Made by a program: the position numbers and the translations under genes. From assembly GCA_003223245.1 (NCBI GenBank), contig QHYI01000158.1, forward strand, positions 1 through 61,228: a DNA stretch of 61,228 bases. Reading direction: 5' to 3'. The number at the start of each line of letters is the position of its first letter. Within the stretch, counting starts at the first letter, position 1. The notes beneath the pieces are model-generated. The model was not told the origin of the DNA. It searched no databases and worked only from the letters and a program-made list of their open reading frames with translations. Below are positions 34,658 to 42,638 of the stretch, piece by piece. Source of the stretch: Acidobacteriota bacterium. GTDB taxonomy: Bacteria; Acidobacteriota; Terriglobia; Acidiferrales; UBA7541.

Positions 34658-35085
34658 GGGTCACGTAGGAAAATTCCCCAACTTGGCTTATTCAGCAAAC
34701 CTCAGTTTGCTTGTGAAGAGGCACCGGCTGGCTGGAAGCTTTCGGGACTGAGCGCGGCCGGGAGAAGCAAGACCGCGGTAAATGCCGAACGAGAAATTCT
34801 GGGTAAACATGTAGACGGCGTGAATCAGACGCCGCGTGCCGCCCATCAAATCGTTGGGAACCACCAGAGGGCCGCCCCACAGCAATTCAAATTAGCGGAC
34901 CAACCACAATCGCCCCGTCACAAAAGGTTGTGACGGAGCGGCGCCTCCTCCATACCGAGGAACCGGAAACGGTCATTGGGTTCGTCCTCGATTGCTAACT
35001 CATTGCCTCGACCATAGACTTGGGGAGACCACGACCAGGAATTCAACACCGGGAGTGCCAGCGCCCAGTCGCCAACGGCAGATTC
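34658..35085. other. 428-bp gap; a possible gene remnant
   Basis: No convincing gene. On the minus strand, bases 34885-34688 translate to a 65-residue frame (with NDLMGGTRRLIHAVYMFTQN and FGIYRGLASPG) that looks protein-like but is unrecognised and lacks a ribosome-binding site. It may be a fragment. The rest is the leader of the Clp_N gene. Confidence 0.35.
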
Positions 35086-35937
35086 ATGTTTGACCGGTAC
35101 ACGGAAAAGGCGCGTCGCGTGATTTTCTTTGCGCGCTACGAAGCCAGCCAGTACGGAAGTCCGTACATCGAAACGGAACATATCTTGCTTGGGCTTTTGC
35201 GCGAGGACCGAGCACTAATGAAACGGTTTCTCGGCGAAGCTGATACTGAACCACCCATTCGCGCCGAGATCGAGCGGCACATTACGATAGGCGAACGCAT
35301 TTCGACTTCAGTCGAAATGCCGTTGACAGATGAATGTGAGAAAATCCTACGCGCGGCAGCGGAAGAAGCCGACCGGCTGGGCCATCGCCACGTTGGGACA
35401 GAGCACTTGCTCCTTGGAATGCTAAGCGTGGAGGGCTCGCTGGCTCAGCAGATCCTACAGGCAAGGGAGCTTCGGCTGGCAACGCTGCGAGAACAATTGC
35501 CCAAGATCGAGGTCGCAGCGGATGTCGAAGCCACCGCGATAACTGGCCATTCAGTTCGGCCATCAAGCCGCCCAGCAATGTTAAAACTGGAAGACTTTCT
35601 TGCCGGTCTCAAGTGGCATAGGGCGGAGGACCTGTTGCCGTTCTTTGCTGAGAACGCCCGCTTGATAAACGTTCATGGAAGGCAATGGAATCGCGAGGAA
35701 ATCGAAAAGGAATTCGTCGCGCTGTTTGCCCCCTATGCCAAGAAAAATGCCACTCACCTCATTGAAGAAACTGTAGTGGATCGAGGCGACGTGGTGGTAG
35801 CAATCGTTCTATGGAAGAACGCCATTCTGGCAAGTATGGAGCGCGTCTGGGCCCACCGGATGAGCGTGGTTCTTGTTCGACAAGGCGAACAGTGGGCCAT
35901 CGCACTGATTCAAGTCACACCTGTTCAACCCGCATAA
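35086..35937 (+). CDS. Clp_N-domain protein with C-terminal SnoaL/NTF2-like domain
   Basis: 283 residues from ATG 35086 (MFDRYTEKARRVIFFARYEA), the standard start of ClpA/ClpC N-terminal domains. Two Clp_N repeats are present (YIETEHILLGLLRE near 24-37 and HVGTEHLLLGMLSVEGSLA near 101-119), but no AAA+ ATPase follows. Instead, after a linker of about 20 residues, residues about 165-283 form an SnoaL/DUF4440-like cone (FLAGLKWHRAEDLLPFFAENARLINVHG, EIEKEFVALFAPYA, WAIALIQVTPV). Clp_N domains bind adaptors or substrates such as phosphoarginine proteins. The pairing suggests a stand-alone adaptor or sensor. No Shine-Dalgarno is seen. Next to it upstream is the degenerate receiver gene. Confidence 0.82.
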   Translation: MFDRYTEKARRVIFFARYEASQYGSPYIETEHILLGLLREDRALMKRFLGEADTEPPIRAEIERHITIGERISTSVEMPLTDECEKILRAAAEEADRLGHRHVGTEHLLLGMLSVEGSLAQQILQARELRLATLREQLPKIEVAADVEATAITGHSVRPSSRPAMLKLEDFLAGLKWHRAEDLLPFFAENARLINVHGRQWNREEIEKEFVALFAPYAKKNATHLIEETVVDRGDVVVAIVLWKNAILASMERVWAHRMSVVLVRQGEQWAIALIQVTPVQPA

Positions 35938-35976
35938 ATCGAGAGGGCATTCGAATTGCGACGGGCAGACTCGGCC

Positions 35977-36021
35977 TTGTTATTCAGATTCTTGTTATTC
36001 AAATTCTTGTTATTCAAATTC
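35977..36021 (+). repeat. three tandem 15-bp repeats at the 3' end of the DinB-like gene
   Basis: Units of TTGTTATTCAAATTC at 35977-35991 (one mismatch), 35992-36006 and 36007-36021. The third unit includes the stop codon of the DinB-like gene (reverse strand). The unit is a multiple of three, so loss of the stop would add NLNNK repeats. It probably arose by slippage. Confidence 0.9.
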
Positions 36022-36528
36022 GCGGCGAGGAGCGGCTTGGTCGAGGCCGACGCGGCCCGCGGCGATTTCGGCCTTGAAATAATTTTCGCCGAGGATGGGC
36101 GAACCAGCCAGACGGCGCAGCATGGCGATTTGGCCGATGTGATTGAGGGCGTCGGCGACCGGGCCCTGGAAGAGGCCTTCGGCGGAACCGTGTAGAGGCT
36201 CGGAAGAAGCCAGGTAATCGTCGAACGTTTGCAGCGCCGTGAAGAAGCGCGCGACCTCGGCCTCCCACGACAAAGGCCTGGAGTCGCGCCAAGCTTGCTT
36301 GCCTTGCGCGATGGAGAGCGCCCAGTCAAACAGGTCGCCCATATGCCCGAGAATTTGCGCCGGCGTGCGCGTCTTGTCGCCGATGTGGAATGTGCCAAAG
36401 TGATCGGGCGCGCCGCGCAGCGCCTTGCCGGCGCGATAGGCGACCGTGGCGAGCGTGTGGCGCAAAAGCTGGCGCGCAGGATCGGGAGATGCGGTTTCTT
36501 GCGATGCGCTTGCAGGTAAGGCGGTCAT
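36010..36528 (-). CDS. DinB-like four-helix protein
   Basis: 172 residues. The helices and two metal-ligand-like histidines of the DinB/YfiT superfamily are present: TPAQILGHMGDLFDWAL near 58-74 and VADALNHIGQIAMLRRLAG near 127-145. The fold is expected from pattern and length, since DinB proteins are about 150-175 residues. The activity is unknown; relatives act as metal-dependent thiol-S-transferases or are uncharacterised. ATG overlaps the upstream GH16 stop by 4 nt (36525-36528), so translation is coupled. The last codons lie in tandem repeats. Confidence 0.75.
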   Translation of the reverse strand: MTALPASASQETASPDPARQLLRHTLATVAYRAGKALRGAPDHFGTFHIGDKTRTPAQILGHMGDLFDWALSIAQGKQAWRDSRPLSWEAEVARFFTALQTFDDYLASSEPLHGSAEGLFQGPVADALNHIGQIAMLRRLAGSPILGENYFKAEIAAGRVGLDQAAPRREFE

Positions 36529-37628
36529 GGGGTTGTCCCTTTCGTGTGCGCGCGGGAAATAAGAGTTTTAACACAGGGGGCGCAGAGAGCACAGAGGGGA
36601 CAGAGGAAACGCCAAATGAGGCAAGGCAAGGAAACGCCGACGCCTTGGTTTTTCTGGGAAGAAGAATCCTCGCGCGTAAAGGCGTGAGCTACAGAATCAT
36701 TGCCTAGTGTAGACGTGTAGACGCGGACGTAATCGACGAGCATTTGCTGAGGGAACTGCGTTGTGCTGTCAGGCGAGCCGGGCCAGGTGCCGCCGACGGC
36801 CACGTTGAGAAGGATGAAAAAGGGATGATCGAAGATCCAGGTTCCGCCGGCGGGCCACTGGGCCTTGGTGAAAGTGGCGTAAAGATTGGTGTCCAAGTAA
36901 AAGCGGATCACGCCAGGCTCCCATTCGACGGCATAAAGATGAAAATCGTCGGCAAATTCCTGGCCTGCAGCCAGAGTGAAAACAGAAGTCAGATCACTCG
37001 TGCGACCGTTCGCGCTTGGCCCGTGAAGCGAGCCGTGTACAGTTCCCGGCTCCCTGCCAATATTTTCCATGATGTCGATTTCTCCGCACTTGGGCCAGCC
37101 GACCGAAGTAATGTCATTGCCAAGCATCCAGAAAGCGGGCCACATTCCCTGCCCTGCGGGAGTTTTGATGCGCGCCTCAAAGCGGCCATAAGCCTGGTTG
37201 AATAGACCCTGAGTCTTCAGCCGCGCGGAAGTGTAGTTGCGCACGACGCCGTCTGAGCACGTATAGGGAGCGCTTTCCTGTCGCGCGGTAATGACGAGAT
37301 TGCCGTTCTGGATGTGCGCGTTCTGCAAGCGGTTCGTATAGCACTCGAGTTCGCTGTTGCCCCAGCCTGTTCCGCCTAAATCGTAGGTCCATTTCTTGGG
37401 ATCCGGCGCGGAGCCGTCCGGACCGTTGAATTCGTCAGACCACACGGGAGTCCAACTGGAAGCCGGGGGCGCAGGCAGCATGGGTGGAGGCGGGTCGTGG
37501 TAGAAATGGCAGCCGCAACCAAGCAGACAAGCAAGCAAAGTTGTAAGAAGAAAAATCGCACCTTGCGGTGGAAGGGCTAGGCGCAAAACGCGGGGAATGC
37601 CTTTTGCACACTCGTAGTGCACCGACAC
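36525..37628 (-). CDS. GH16 family secreted beta-glucanase-like lipoprotein with an unusual tail
   Basis: 367 residues from GTG 37628. An N-terminal hydrophobic stretch ends LLACLLGC, a lipobox with cysteine at about 38, so the enzyme is probably outer-surface or periplasmic. The GH16 domain (about 60-305) has PVWSDEFNGPDGSAPDPKKW and the catalytic signature GEIDIMENIGREP with E183, D185 and E188 (nucleophile, helper, acid/base). It probably acts on beta-1,3- or mixed-linkage glucans. After the usual end near LVDYVRVY the frame continues for about 60 residues through a repeat (LCPLCALCAPC) that is normally intergenic, and overlaps the DinB-like start. The tail is not expected in this family. 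Confidence 0.88.
   Translation of the reverse strand: MSVHYECAKGIPRVLRLALPPQGAIFLLTTLLACLLGCGCHFYHDPPPPMLPAPPASSWTPVWSDEFNGPDGSAPDPKKWTYDLGGTGWGNSELECYTNRLQNAHIQNGNLVITARQESAPYTCSDGVVRNYTSARLKTQGLFNQAYGRFEARIKTPAGQGMWPAFWMLGNDITSVGWPKCGEIDIMENIGREPGTVHGSLHGPSANGRTSDLTSVFTLAAGQEFADDFHLYAVEWEPGVIRFYLDTNLYATFTKAQWPAGGTWIFDHPFFILLNVAVGGTWPGSPDSTTQFPQQMLVDYVRVYTSTLGNDSVAHAFTREDSSSQKNQGVGVSLPCLIWRFLCPLCALCAPCVKTLISRAHTKGTTP
36571..36606 (+). repeat. low-complexity CACAGAG-type repeat inside the GH16 3' end
   Basis: A run built of ACACAGGG, CGCAGAGAGC, ACAGAGGGGA and CAGAGG. Similar purine-rich runs occur between genes in many bacterial genomes. Here it is read on the minus strand as part of the GH16 C-terminal tail. 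Confidence 0.6.
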
Positions 37629-37685
37629 CCTCCCCAGCCGTGGAGTCCTCTTCCACTTACGACTGAGAACTGAAACCTTACAGCT

Positions 37686-38225
37686 CTACGCCAGATTCAT
37701 CGCGCGTTTGAACGAGCCCTTTTCGTTTTCGATCTTCTTCTGAAGCTGGAGGATGCCGTAAAGCAGCATTTCTGGCCGCGGGGGGCAGCCGGGCACGTAG
37801 ACGTCTACCGGAATCACCTGATTGCAGCCTTGCACGATGGCGTAGTTGTTGAACACGCCGCCGGAAGTCGCGCAAGCGCCCATGGAAATCACCCACTTGG
37901 GTTCAGGCATTTGATCGTAGAGCTGGCGAACAACCGGAGCCATTTTCTGCGAGAGCCGTCCGGCAACAATCATCAAGTCAGCCTGACGCGGCGAAGGCCG
38001 AAAAACTTCCGCACCAAAACGCGCCACGTCAAAGCGCGCTGCCGCCATGGACATCATTTCAATCGCGCAGCAGGCGAGTCCAAAACCGAGCGGCCAGATG
38101 GAACTTTTGCGCGCCCAGTTCACCGCCTTATCCAGTTTCGTAAAGATGATGCCTTCGTCCTGGAGCAGGCTGCCGAAATCCTCGGGCTTCGTTAGCGTTG
38201 CATGTTTTCCGAGAGAGGTGCTCAT
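37686..38225 (-). CDS. nuoB: NADH-quinone oxidoreductase subunit B (lone copy)
   Basis: 179 residues. The four cysteines that bind cluster N2 are present (C52, C53, C118, C147) in [22 protein letters not shown] and [24 protein letters not shown] is the standard block. The role is the last iron-sulfur cluster of complex I in the peripheral arm. No other nuo gene is adjacent: GH16 is downstream and a monooxygenase gene upstream. So it is an orphan copy, or the remaining nuo genes are elsewhere. ATG is preceded by GAGG. Confidence 0.95.
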   Translation of the reverse strand: MSTSLGKHATLTKPEDFGSLLQDEGIIFTKLDKAVNWARKSSIWPLGFGLACCAIEMMSMAAARFDVARFGAEVFRPSPRQADLMIVAGRLSQKMAPVVRQLYDQMPEPKWVISMGACATSGGVFNNYAIVQGCNQVIPVDVYVPGCPPRPEMLLYGILQLQKKIENEKGSFKRAMNLA

Positions 38226-38379
38226 ACTTGCCTCATCATTCCTTTTTTCTCACCTGTTATTTTCGCACACCCGCCATTCCTGAAACAAATGACCCAGTTC
38301 GTTAAACACAAGCGCGAACAACAGGATTGCGGGTTACCAGTGCAATCTTTGAATGCCCGGCACATTGCGACCACGCCCT

Positions 38380-38410
38380 TTGGAGTGCGGGCAGCCCCGC
38401 TGCCGCTTTT
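38380..38410 (+). repeat. hairpin element between nuoB and the monooxygenase gene
   Basis: GCGGGCAGC (38387-38395), loop CCC, then GCTGCCGC (38399-38406) followed by TTTT. It folds with one bulged base. The plus-strand orientation looks like a terminator, but no plus-strand gene ends here. TTTGGAGTGCGG at its start recurs at about 57632. Confidence 0.45.
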
Positions 38411-38490
38411 CCGCCTGCTCACACCGCTCTGTATTTTGCGATCCTCAATCGGGAAGGAATCACCAAGGACAACGCAGGATGAGTCATGAG

Positions 38491-40032
38491 TTACGACTCG
38501 CGTGCTGGCACGGGCCCCAAATGGTATTCGGAGGTGGAAACCGCGCGCATGGCGCGAAAGTATTGAATGACCGAGCCGGGCCACAGCGTAGTGTTCTCTC
38601 CGGTGCGCGTGTCTTGATACCAACTGCGGCACCCACCGGATTGCCAAACCGTCCGCGCCATGTGCTCGCGAAGATTGGCGGAGAAGTGCTGCTGCGATTC
38701 GGCGCGAACTTCCATCACGCCGACGTTGCGTTCGCGCATCAGCTTCAGGCACTGGATGACGTAGCCGACTTGCGCCTCAATCATCAGCACGACGGAATTG
38801 TGGCCCAGGCCGGTGTTGGGGCCGAGAAGAATGAAAAAATTCGGAAAACCGCTGACCGTCACGCCGAGATAGGCGCTCAAGCCGTTGCGCCAGGCGTCGT
38901 GAATCTCGAGGCCCCCGCGGCCAAACAGCTTCATGCCGATGAATTGCTCGGTGACATGGAACCCGGTGCCATAAATCAATACGTCGACCGGACGCTCCGC
39001 ACGGTCTTGCGTAACGACGCTATGCTCCCGAACCTCGGCAATTCGATCCGTGACAAGTTCTACGTTACGGCGCTGAAACACGGGATAAAAATCGTCGGAA
39101 AGAAGAATGCGCTTGCAACCAATCTGATAACGCGGCGTCAACGCGGCCTGCAGTGTGGGATCGGCGACACTGCGTTCAAGGTGACGGCGCGCGATCCCTT
39201 CTATGTGTTCGCGAACGACGCGGTCGCCAAGAAAATTGAGCACGCGCCATTCGAGCGCGAGGAAAAGAAATTTGCGAATGAGCCAGGTGAGCATCGGGAC
39301 GCGGCGAAAGCGCTCGCGCCATTTCTCCGAGATGCCAAAGTCGAGGCGCGGAACGATCCAGGCAGGCGTGCGCTGAAAAATATAAAGCTTGCCGACGCGC
39401 GCCGCGATGTGCGGAATGAATTGAATGGCGCTCGCGCCGGTGCCGATGACCCCGACCGTTTTACCACGCAAGTCCACGTCGGAGCGCCACGTTGCGGAAT
39501 GAAACGCAGGCCCGGAGAAACGCTCGATGCCAGGGATTTCCGGGTAGTGCGGAACATGGAGCGCGCCCATGCCGGAAACCAAGACACGCGCGCGGATGGT
39601 CACCGTTTTTGCGAAAGTGCCGTTGTCGCGGGAGACCTGACCCGCGGAGACCTGCCAGCCGCCACTTTCGTCCCACTCAGCTTCGCAAAAGCGCGTCTTG
39701 AAGCGAATGTACGGCGCGAGCCCGTAACGCTGCACGCAGGATTTCAAGTATTGCCAGATTTCCTGCTGCCCCGCGAACATGCGGGTCCAGCTGGGATTGC
39801 GCGCGAAGGAAAAAGAATAAAGATGCGCGGGCACGTCGCAAGCACAGCCCGGGTATCGGTTTTCGTACCAGGTACCGCCTAGGTCGTCGCTCTTCTCGAT
39901 GATGAGAAAATCTTTCATGCCCGCTTCAATCAGCTTGATGCCCATGCAGATGCCGGAAAAACCCGCGCCGACGATAAGCACGTCGACAGAAATATCCGCG
40001 GCGTCGCGAAAATTGCCGGAGAGCTCAGGCAT
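38491..40032 (-). CDS. Baeyer-Villiger-type flavin monooxygenase
   Basis: 513 residues. The first Rossmann motif is VGAGFSGICMG (residues 22-27 for GxGxxG), binding FAD. The BVMO fingerprint FSGPAFHSATW spans 172-182, fitting FxGxxxHxxxW. The second dinucleotide motif GTGASA is at 197-202, for NADPH. So it should insert oxygen next to a ketone to give an ester or lactone, or oxidise a heteroatom. It overlaps by 8 nt with the upstream esterase gene in the same operon, which would cut such an ester. Cytoplasmic. Confidence 0.9.
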   Translation of the reverse strand: MPELSGNFRDAADISVDVLIVGAGFSGICMGIKLIEAGMKDFLIIEKSDDLGGTWYENRYPGCACDVPAHLYSFSFARNPSWTRMFAGQQEIWQYLKSCVQRYGLAPYIRFKTRFCEAEWDESGGWQVSAGQVSRDNGTFAKTVTIRARVLVSGMGALHVPHYPEIPGIERFSGPAFHSATWRSDVDLRGKTVGVIGTGASAIQFIPHIAARVGKLYIFQRTPAWIVPRLDFGISEKWRERFRRVPMLTWLIRKFLFLALEWRVLNFLGDRVVREHIEGIARRHLERSVADPTLQAALTPRYQIGCKRILLSDDFYPVFQRRNVELVTDRIAEVREHSVVTQDRAERPVDVLIYGTGFHVTEQFIGMKLFGRGGLEIHDAWRNGLSAYLGVTVSGFPNFFILLGPNTGLGHNSVVLMIEAQVGYVIQCLKLMRERNVGVMEVRAESQQHFSANLREHMARTVWQSGGCRSWYQDTRTGENTTLWPGSVIQYFRAMRAVSTSEYHLGPVPARES

Positions 40033-40951
40033 GTTGGCGCAATCCTATGCCACCCGAACTCTCACTGGCAGCATGCTTACGCAGGAATTCCGCGCTTTCG
40101 CGTAAGGATTGGCGAGCTTCGGGAATTTTGTGCGGCGCGAGCTGCCATACATGAGGAACCACCGGCCAGACTTTCAATTCCACGGGGACGCCTGCGGCGC
40201 GTGCTTTTCCCGCGAGGCGTGTGGAGTCGTCGCGCAAAGTCTCATTCGCGCCAACATGGATGAGCAACGGGGGAAGGCTGGCGAGCTCGGCGTAGAGAGG
40301 CGACGCGAGCGGATTGCGCGGGTCGGCGTTGCCCAAATACAGACGAGCGGTTGGCCCAACGGCCTGGCCGTGGAACATGGCGCACCGCCGCGCGTTCGTG
40401 CGAACGGACTCGCCAGTGGCGGCGAGGTCGGTCCAAGGAGAAAAAAGAGCTGCAGCCGCAGGAAGCGGCCTGCCCGCATTACGAAGCACGAGCATAAGCG
40501 AAAGCGAGAGACCGCCGCCCGCAGAATCCCCGGCAACGACAATACGCTTTGGGGAATAGCCTTCAACCAGGAGGCCGCGATACGCGGCAACAGCGTCATC
40601 CACGGCGGCGGGAAAAGGATTTTCTGGGGCGAGGCGATAATTCGCAGCGAAAACCCGGAAACCCTGCATCGCAAAGTATGCGGTGATGGGACGATGAGTC
40701 TCTGCGGAACAGCTAAAATAACCGCCGCCGTGCAAGTAAAGGAGAACGTCCTGCGCAGAATCTGGCGATTCGACCCATTCACCGGGGACGCCGTTCACCT
40801 CGGCCGGGGTAATACGCACGGACGCGGGAACGGTGTATGGCGCGGGACGAAGAATCTGGCGCGCGAGACGGTAAGCCCGGCAATTTTTCAGGCGGCGCTT
40901 GACACGCCACTTGATCATCCACACCGCAAGATGCGCCTGAAGACTGGCCAT
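40025..40951 (-). CDS. alpha/beta hydrolase, HSL-type esterase
   Basis: 308 residues. The hormone-sensitive-lipase family motifs are clear: oxyanion loop HGGGYFSCS (H74) and nucleophile GDSAGGGLSL (S143). The C-terminal aspartate and histidine lie in LLIHVGANETLRDDS and WPVVPHVWQLAPHKIP. It probably hydrolyses short-chain esters. The 8-nt overlap with the BVMO gene downstream makes a ketone-to-ester-to-acid-plus-alcohol route plausible; this is inference. The next upstream stretch (40952-41489) is a non-coding gap with a strong hairpin. Confidence 0.9.
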   Translation of the reverse strand: MASLQAHLAVWMIKWRVKRRLKNCRAYRLARQILRPAPYTVPASVRITPAEVNGVPGEWVESPDSAQDVLLYLHGGGYFSCSAETHRPITAYFAMQGFRVFAANYRLAPENPFPAAVDDAVAAYRGLLVEGYSPKRIVVAGDSAGGGLSLSLMLVLRNAGRPLPAAAALFSPWTDLAATGESVRTNARRCAMFHGQAVGPTARLYLGNADPRNPLASPLYAELASLPPLLIHVGANETLRDDSTRLAGKARAAGVPVELKVWPVVPHVWQLAPHKIPEARQSLRESAEFLRKHAASESSGGIGLRQHA

Positions 40952-41489
40952 GGCTGGTTACACCTGCCTTGGAGGGCACGCCGAGAGAATAGCAGACCGG
41001 GTAGACAGGAGTTCTAAATTCTAGATTTAGAGAAGAAGTTCCGGCGAGGGACTGGGCGTCCTCGCCGGCATGGGGCTAAGACCTTAAGCGTCGCGCAAGG
41101 AGGGGAGCTTTGCTTCTGGCATGGCCATTGTCTGACGACACACGTTAAAGGATAGACAGAGCCATTCTCTTCGGACGAATCCATTCTCTTCTCCGAAGGA
41201 TGCTTTTGCTGGGCACCGAGAGATGGCAGGGTGGGGAGCTGTCACTTCCGAGGTGGATGTACACAAAGATATAAGATGGCGAACAATCTGTCAATTGGTC
41301 GCTTTCGTAACACCAAGCATCAGAAAGAGCAGTAGGAAAAGCAAACATCTTTGAGATGACCATGCCTCTCGGGAATGAAGCTATCAATCGAGGACAACAG
41401 CGCCCCGCAAGGCTGCGTCCCCGCTGGCGCGAGATCCCAGAGATAGGGAGAGCGCAAAAAATAGATGGCAGAAAAAACCTGTGAAGCCG
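40952..41489. other. 538-bp gap with a strong hairpin
   Basis: No gene recognised. CCGGCGAGG (41041-41049) and CCTCGCCGG (41060-41068) form a perfect 9-bp stem with a 10-nt loop. It may end the oxidoreductase transcript (minus strand), although no T-run follows. CATTCTCTTC occurs twice near 41163-41194. Confidence 0.5.
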
Positions 41490-42518
41490 CTAGGCCTGAA
41501 GAGCAACCTTGCCGAATTGCGAGCTGGATTCGAGATAGGCGTGAGCAGCGGCGGCTTCCGCAAGCGGAAAGACGCGGTCGACGATGGGTTTGAGTTTTCC
41601 TGCCGCAACGAGCTTCATAACCGTGTGCAGTTCGGACTTCGTGCCCATGTAGGAGCCAAGAAGCGAGAGCTGGCGGCTGAAGAGAAATCGCAAATCAAGT
41701 TTGGCGTCATAGCCGGTGGTGGCGCCGCAAGTTACCAGCCGCCCGGTAGGAGCAAGACTGGCGAGGCTGTCTTCCCAAGTGGCCGTGCCCACGTGCTCGA
41801 AAACCACATCGACGCCGCGCTTGTTCGTGATGCGGCGGACCTCGTCGCGAATTTTTTGTGTTTTGTGGTTGATGAAGTGGTCGGCGCCAAGCTCCTTGGC
41901 TTTCGCGAGCTTTTCATCGGAACCGGCAGTGGTGATCACGCGCGCGCCGAAGAATTTCGCGATTTGGATGGCGGCGCTGCCAACGCCGCTGCCTGCCCCA
42001 AGAATGAGGACGTCTTCGCCGGGTTGCAGCTCAGCACGAGCGATGAGCATGTGCCACGCGGTTTGGAAAACCAGCGGAATCGCAGCTGCTTCTTCCCAGT
42101 TGAGATTTTCGGGATAAGGAAGGCAATTCATTTCCGGCGCGCGGACAAATTCGGCGCAGCCGCCATCAATCATGTAGCCGAGATTGGTGGCTTGGCGGCA
42201 GCGATTGTCGAGCCCCGCGAGGCACGCCGGGCATTTGCCGCAGGTCACGAGCGGCGCGAGGACGACTTTTTGACCGACGCGAACGTTGGTGACATCTGCG
42301 CCGATTTTTGCGATTTCGCCGGCGATGTCGCTTCCGGGAATGTGCGGCAGCGGAATCGGCACATTGGGCAAGCCGCGGCGCACCCAGAGATCAAGATGAT
42401 TCAGCGCGCAAGCTTTGACCCGAACGAGGACATCATTCGCGCGCAACGCTGGCTCCGGCGTGTCTTCGAATTTGAGCACGCCCGGCCCGCCGTGCTGATG
42501 AAAAACGATTGCCTTCAT
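41490..42518 (-). CDS. zinc-type alcohol dehydrogenase / quinone oxidoreductase-like
   Basis: 342 residues from ATG 42518 with GGAGG upstream; the longer open frame before it is not used. It is a medium-chain dehydrogenase: GroES-like domain with GSDIAGEIAKIGADV and the four structural-zinc cysteines in CGKCPACLAGLDNRC, then the Rossmann domain with GAGSGVGSAAIQIAKFFGARV. It begins MKAIVFHQHGGPGVLKFED, as quinone-oxidoreductase-like members do. It should reduce a carbonyl or enoyl substrate with NADPH or oxidise an alcohol. It is divergent from xdhC, with 120 bp between. Confidence 0.92.
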   Translation of the reverse strand: MKAIVFHQHGGPGVLKFEDTPEPALRANDVLVRVKACALNHLDLWVRRGLPNVPIPLPHIPGSDIAGEIAKIGADVTNVRVGQKVVLAPLVTCGKCPACLAGLDNRCRQATNLGYMIDGGCAEFVRAPEMNCLPYPENLNWEEAAAIPLVFQTAWHMLIARAELQPGEDVLILGAGSGVGSAAIQIAKFFGARVITTAGSDEKLAKAKELGADHFINHKTQKIRDEVRRITNKRGVDVVFEHVGTATWEDSLASLAPTGRLVTCGATTGYDAKLDLRFLFSRQLSLLGSYMGTKSELHTVMKLVAAGKLKPIVDRVFPLAEAAAAHAYLESSSQFGKVALQA

Positions 42519-42638
42519 GAAACCTCCGTCGCTGAGTCGCGAAAACCGAACGGTACCATCGAGCACGAAGAGTGTCCAGAAAGCGACGCACATTGACAGC
42601 GGGAATGGCGCGCCGTACGCTGGCAGGAGAGGAAGTCT

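Noticed and set aside
34688-34885. Small minus-strand gene (65 aa)
   Set aside because: No ribosome-binding site or recognisable family; kept only as a possible remnant.
38353-39882. A 509-residue plus-strand open frame opposite the monooxygenase
   Set aside because: It is antisense to a gene with clear FAD/NADPH motifs, and its composition (H, R and A rich) looks like a shadow frame.
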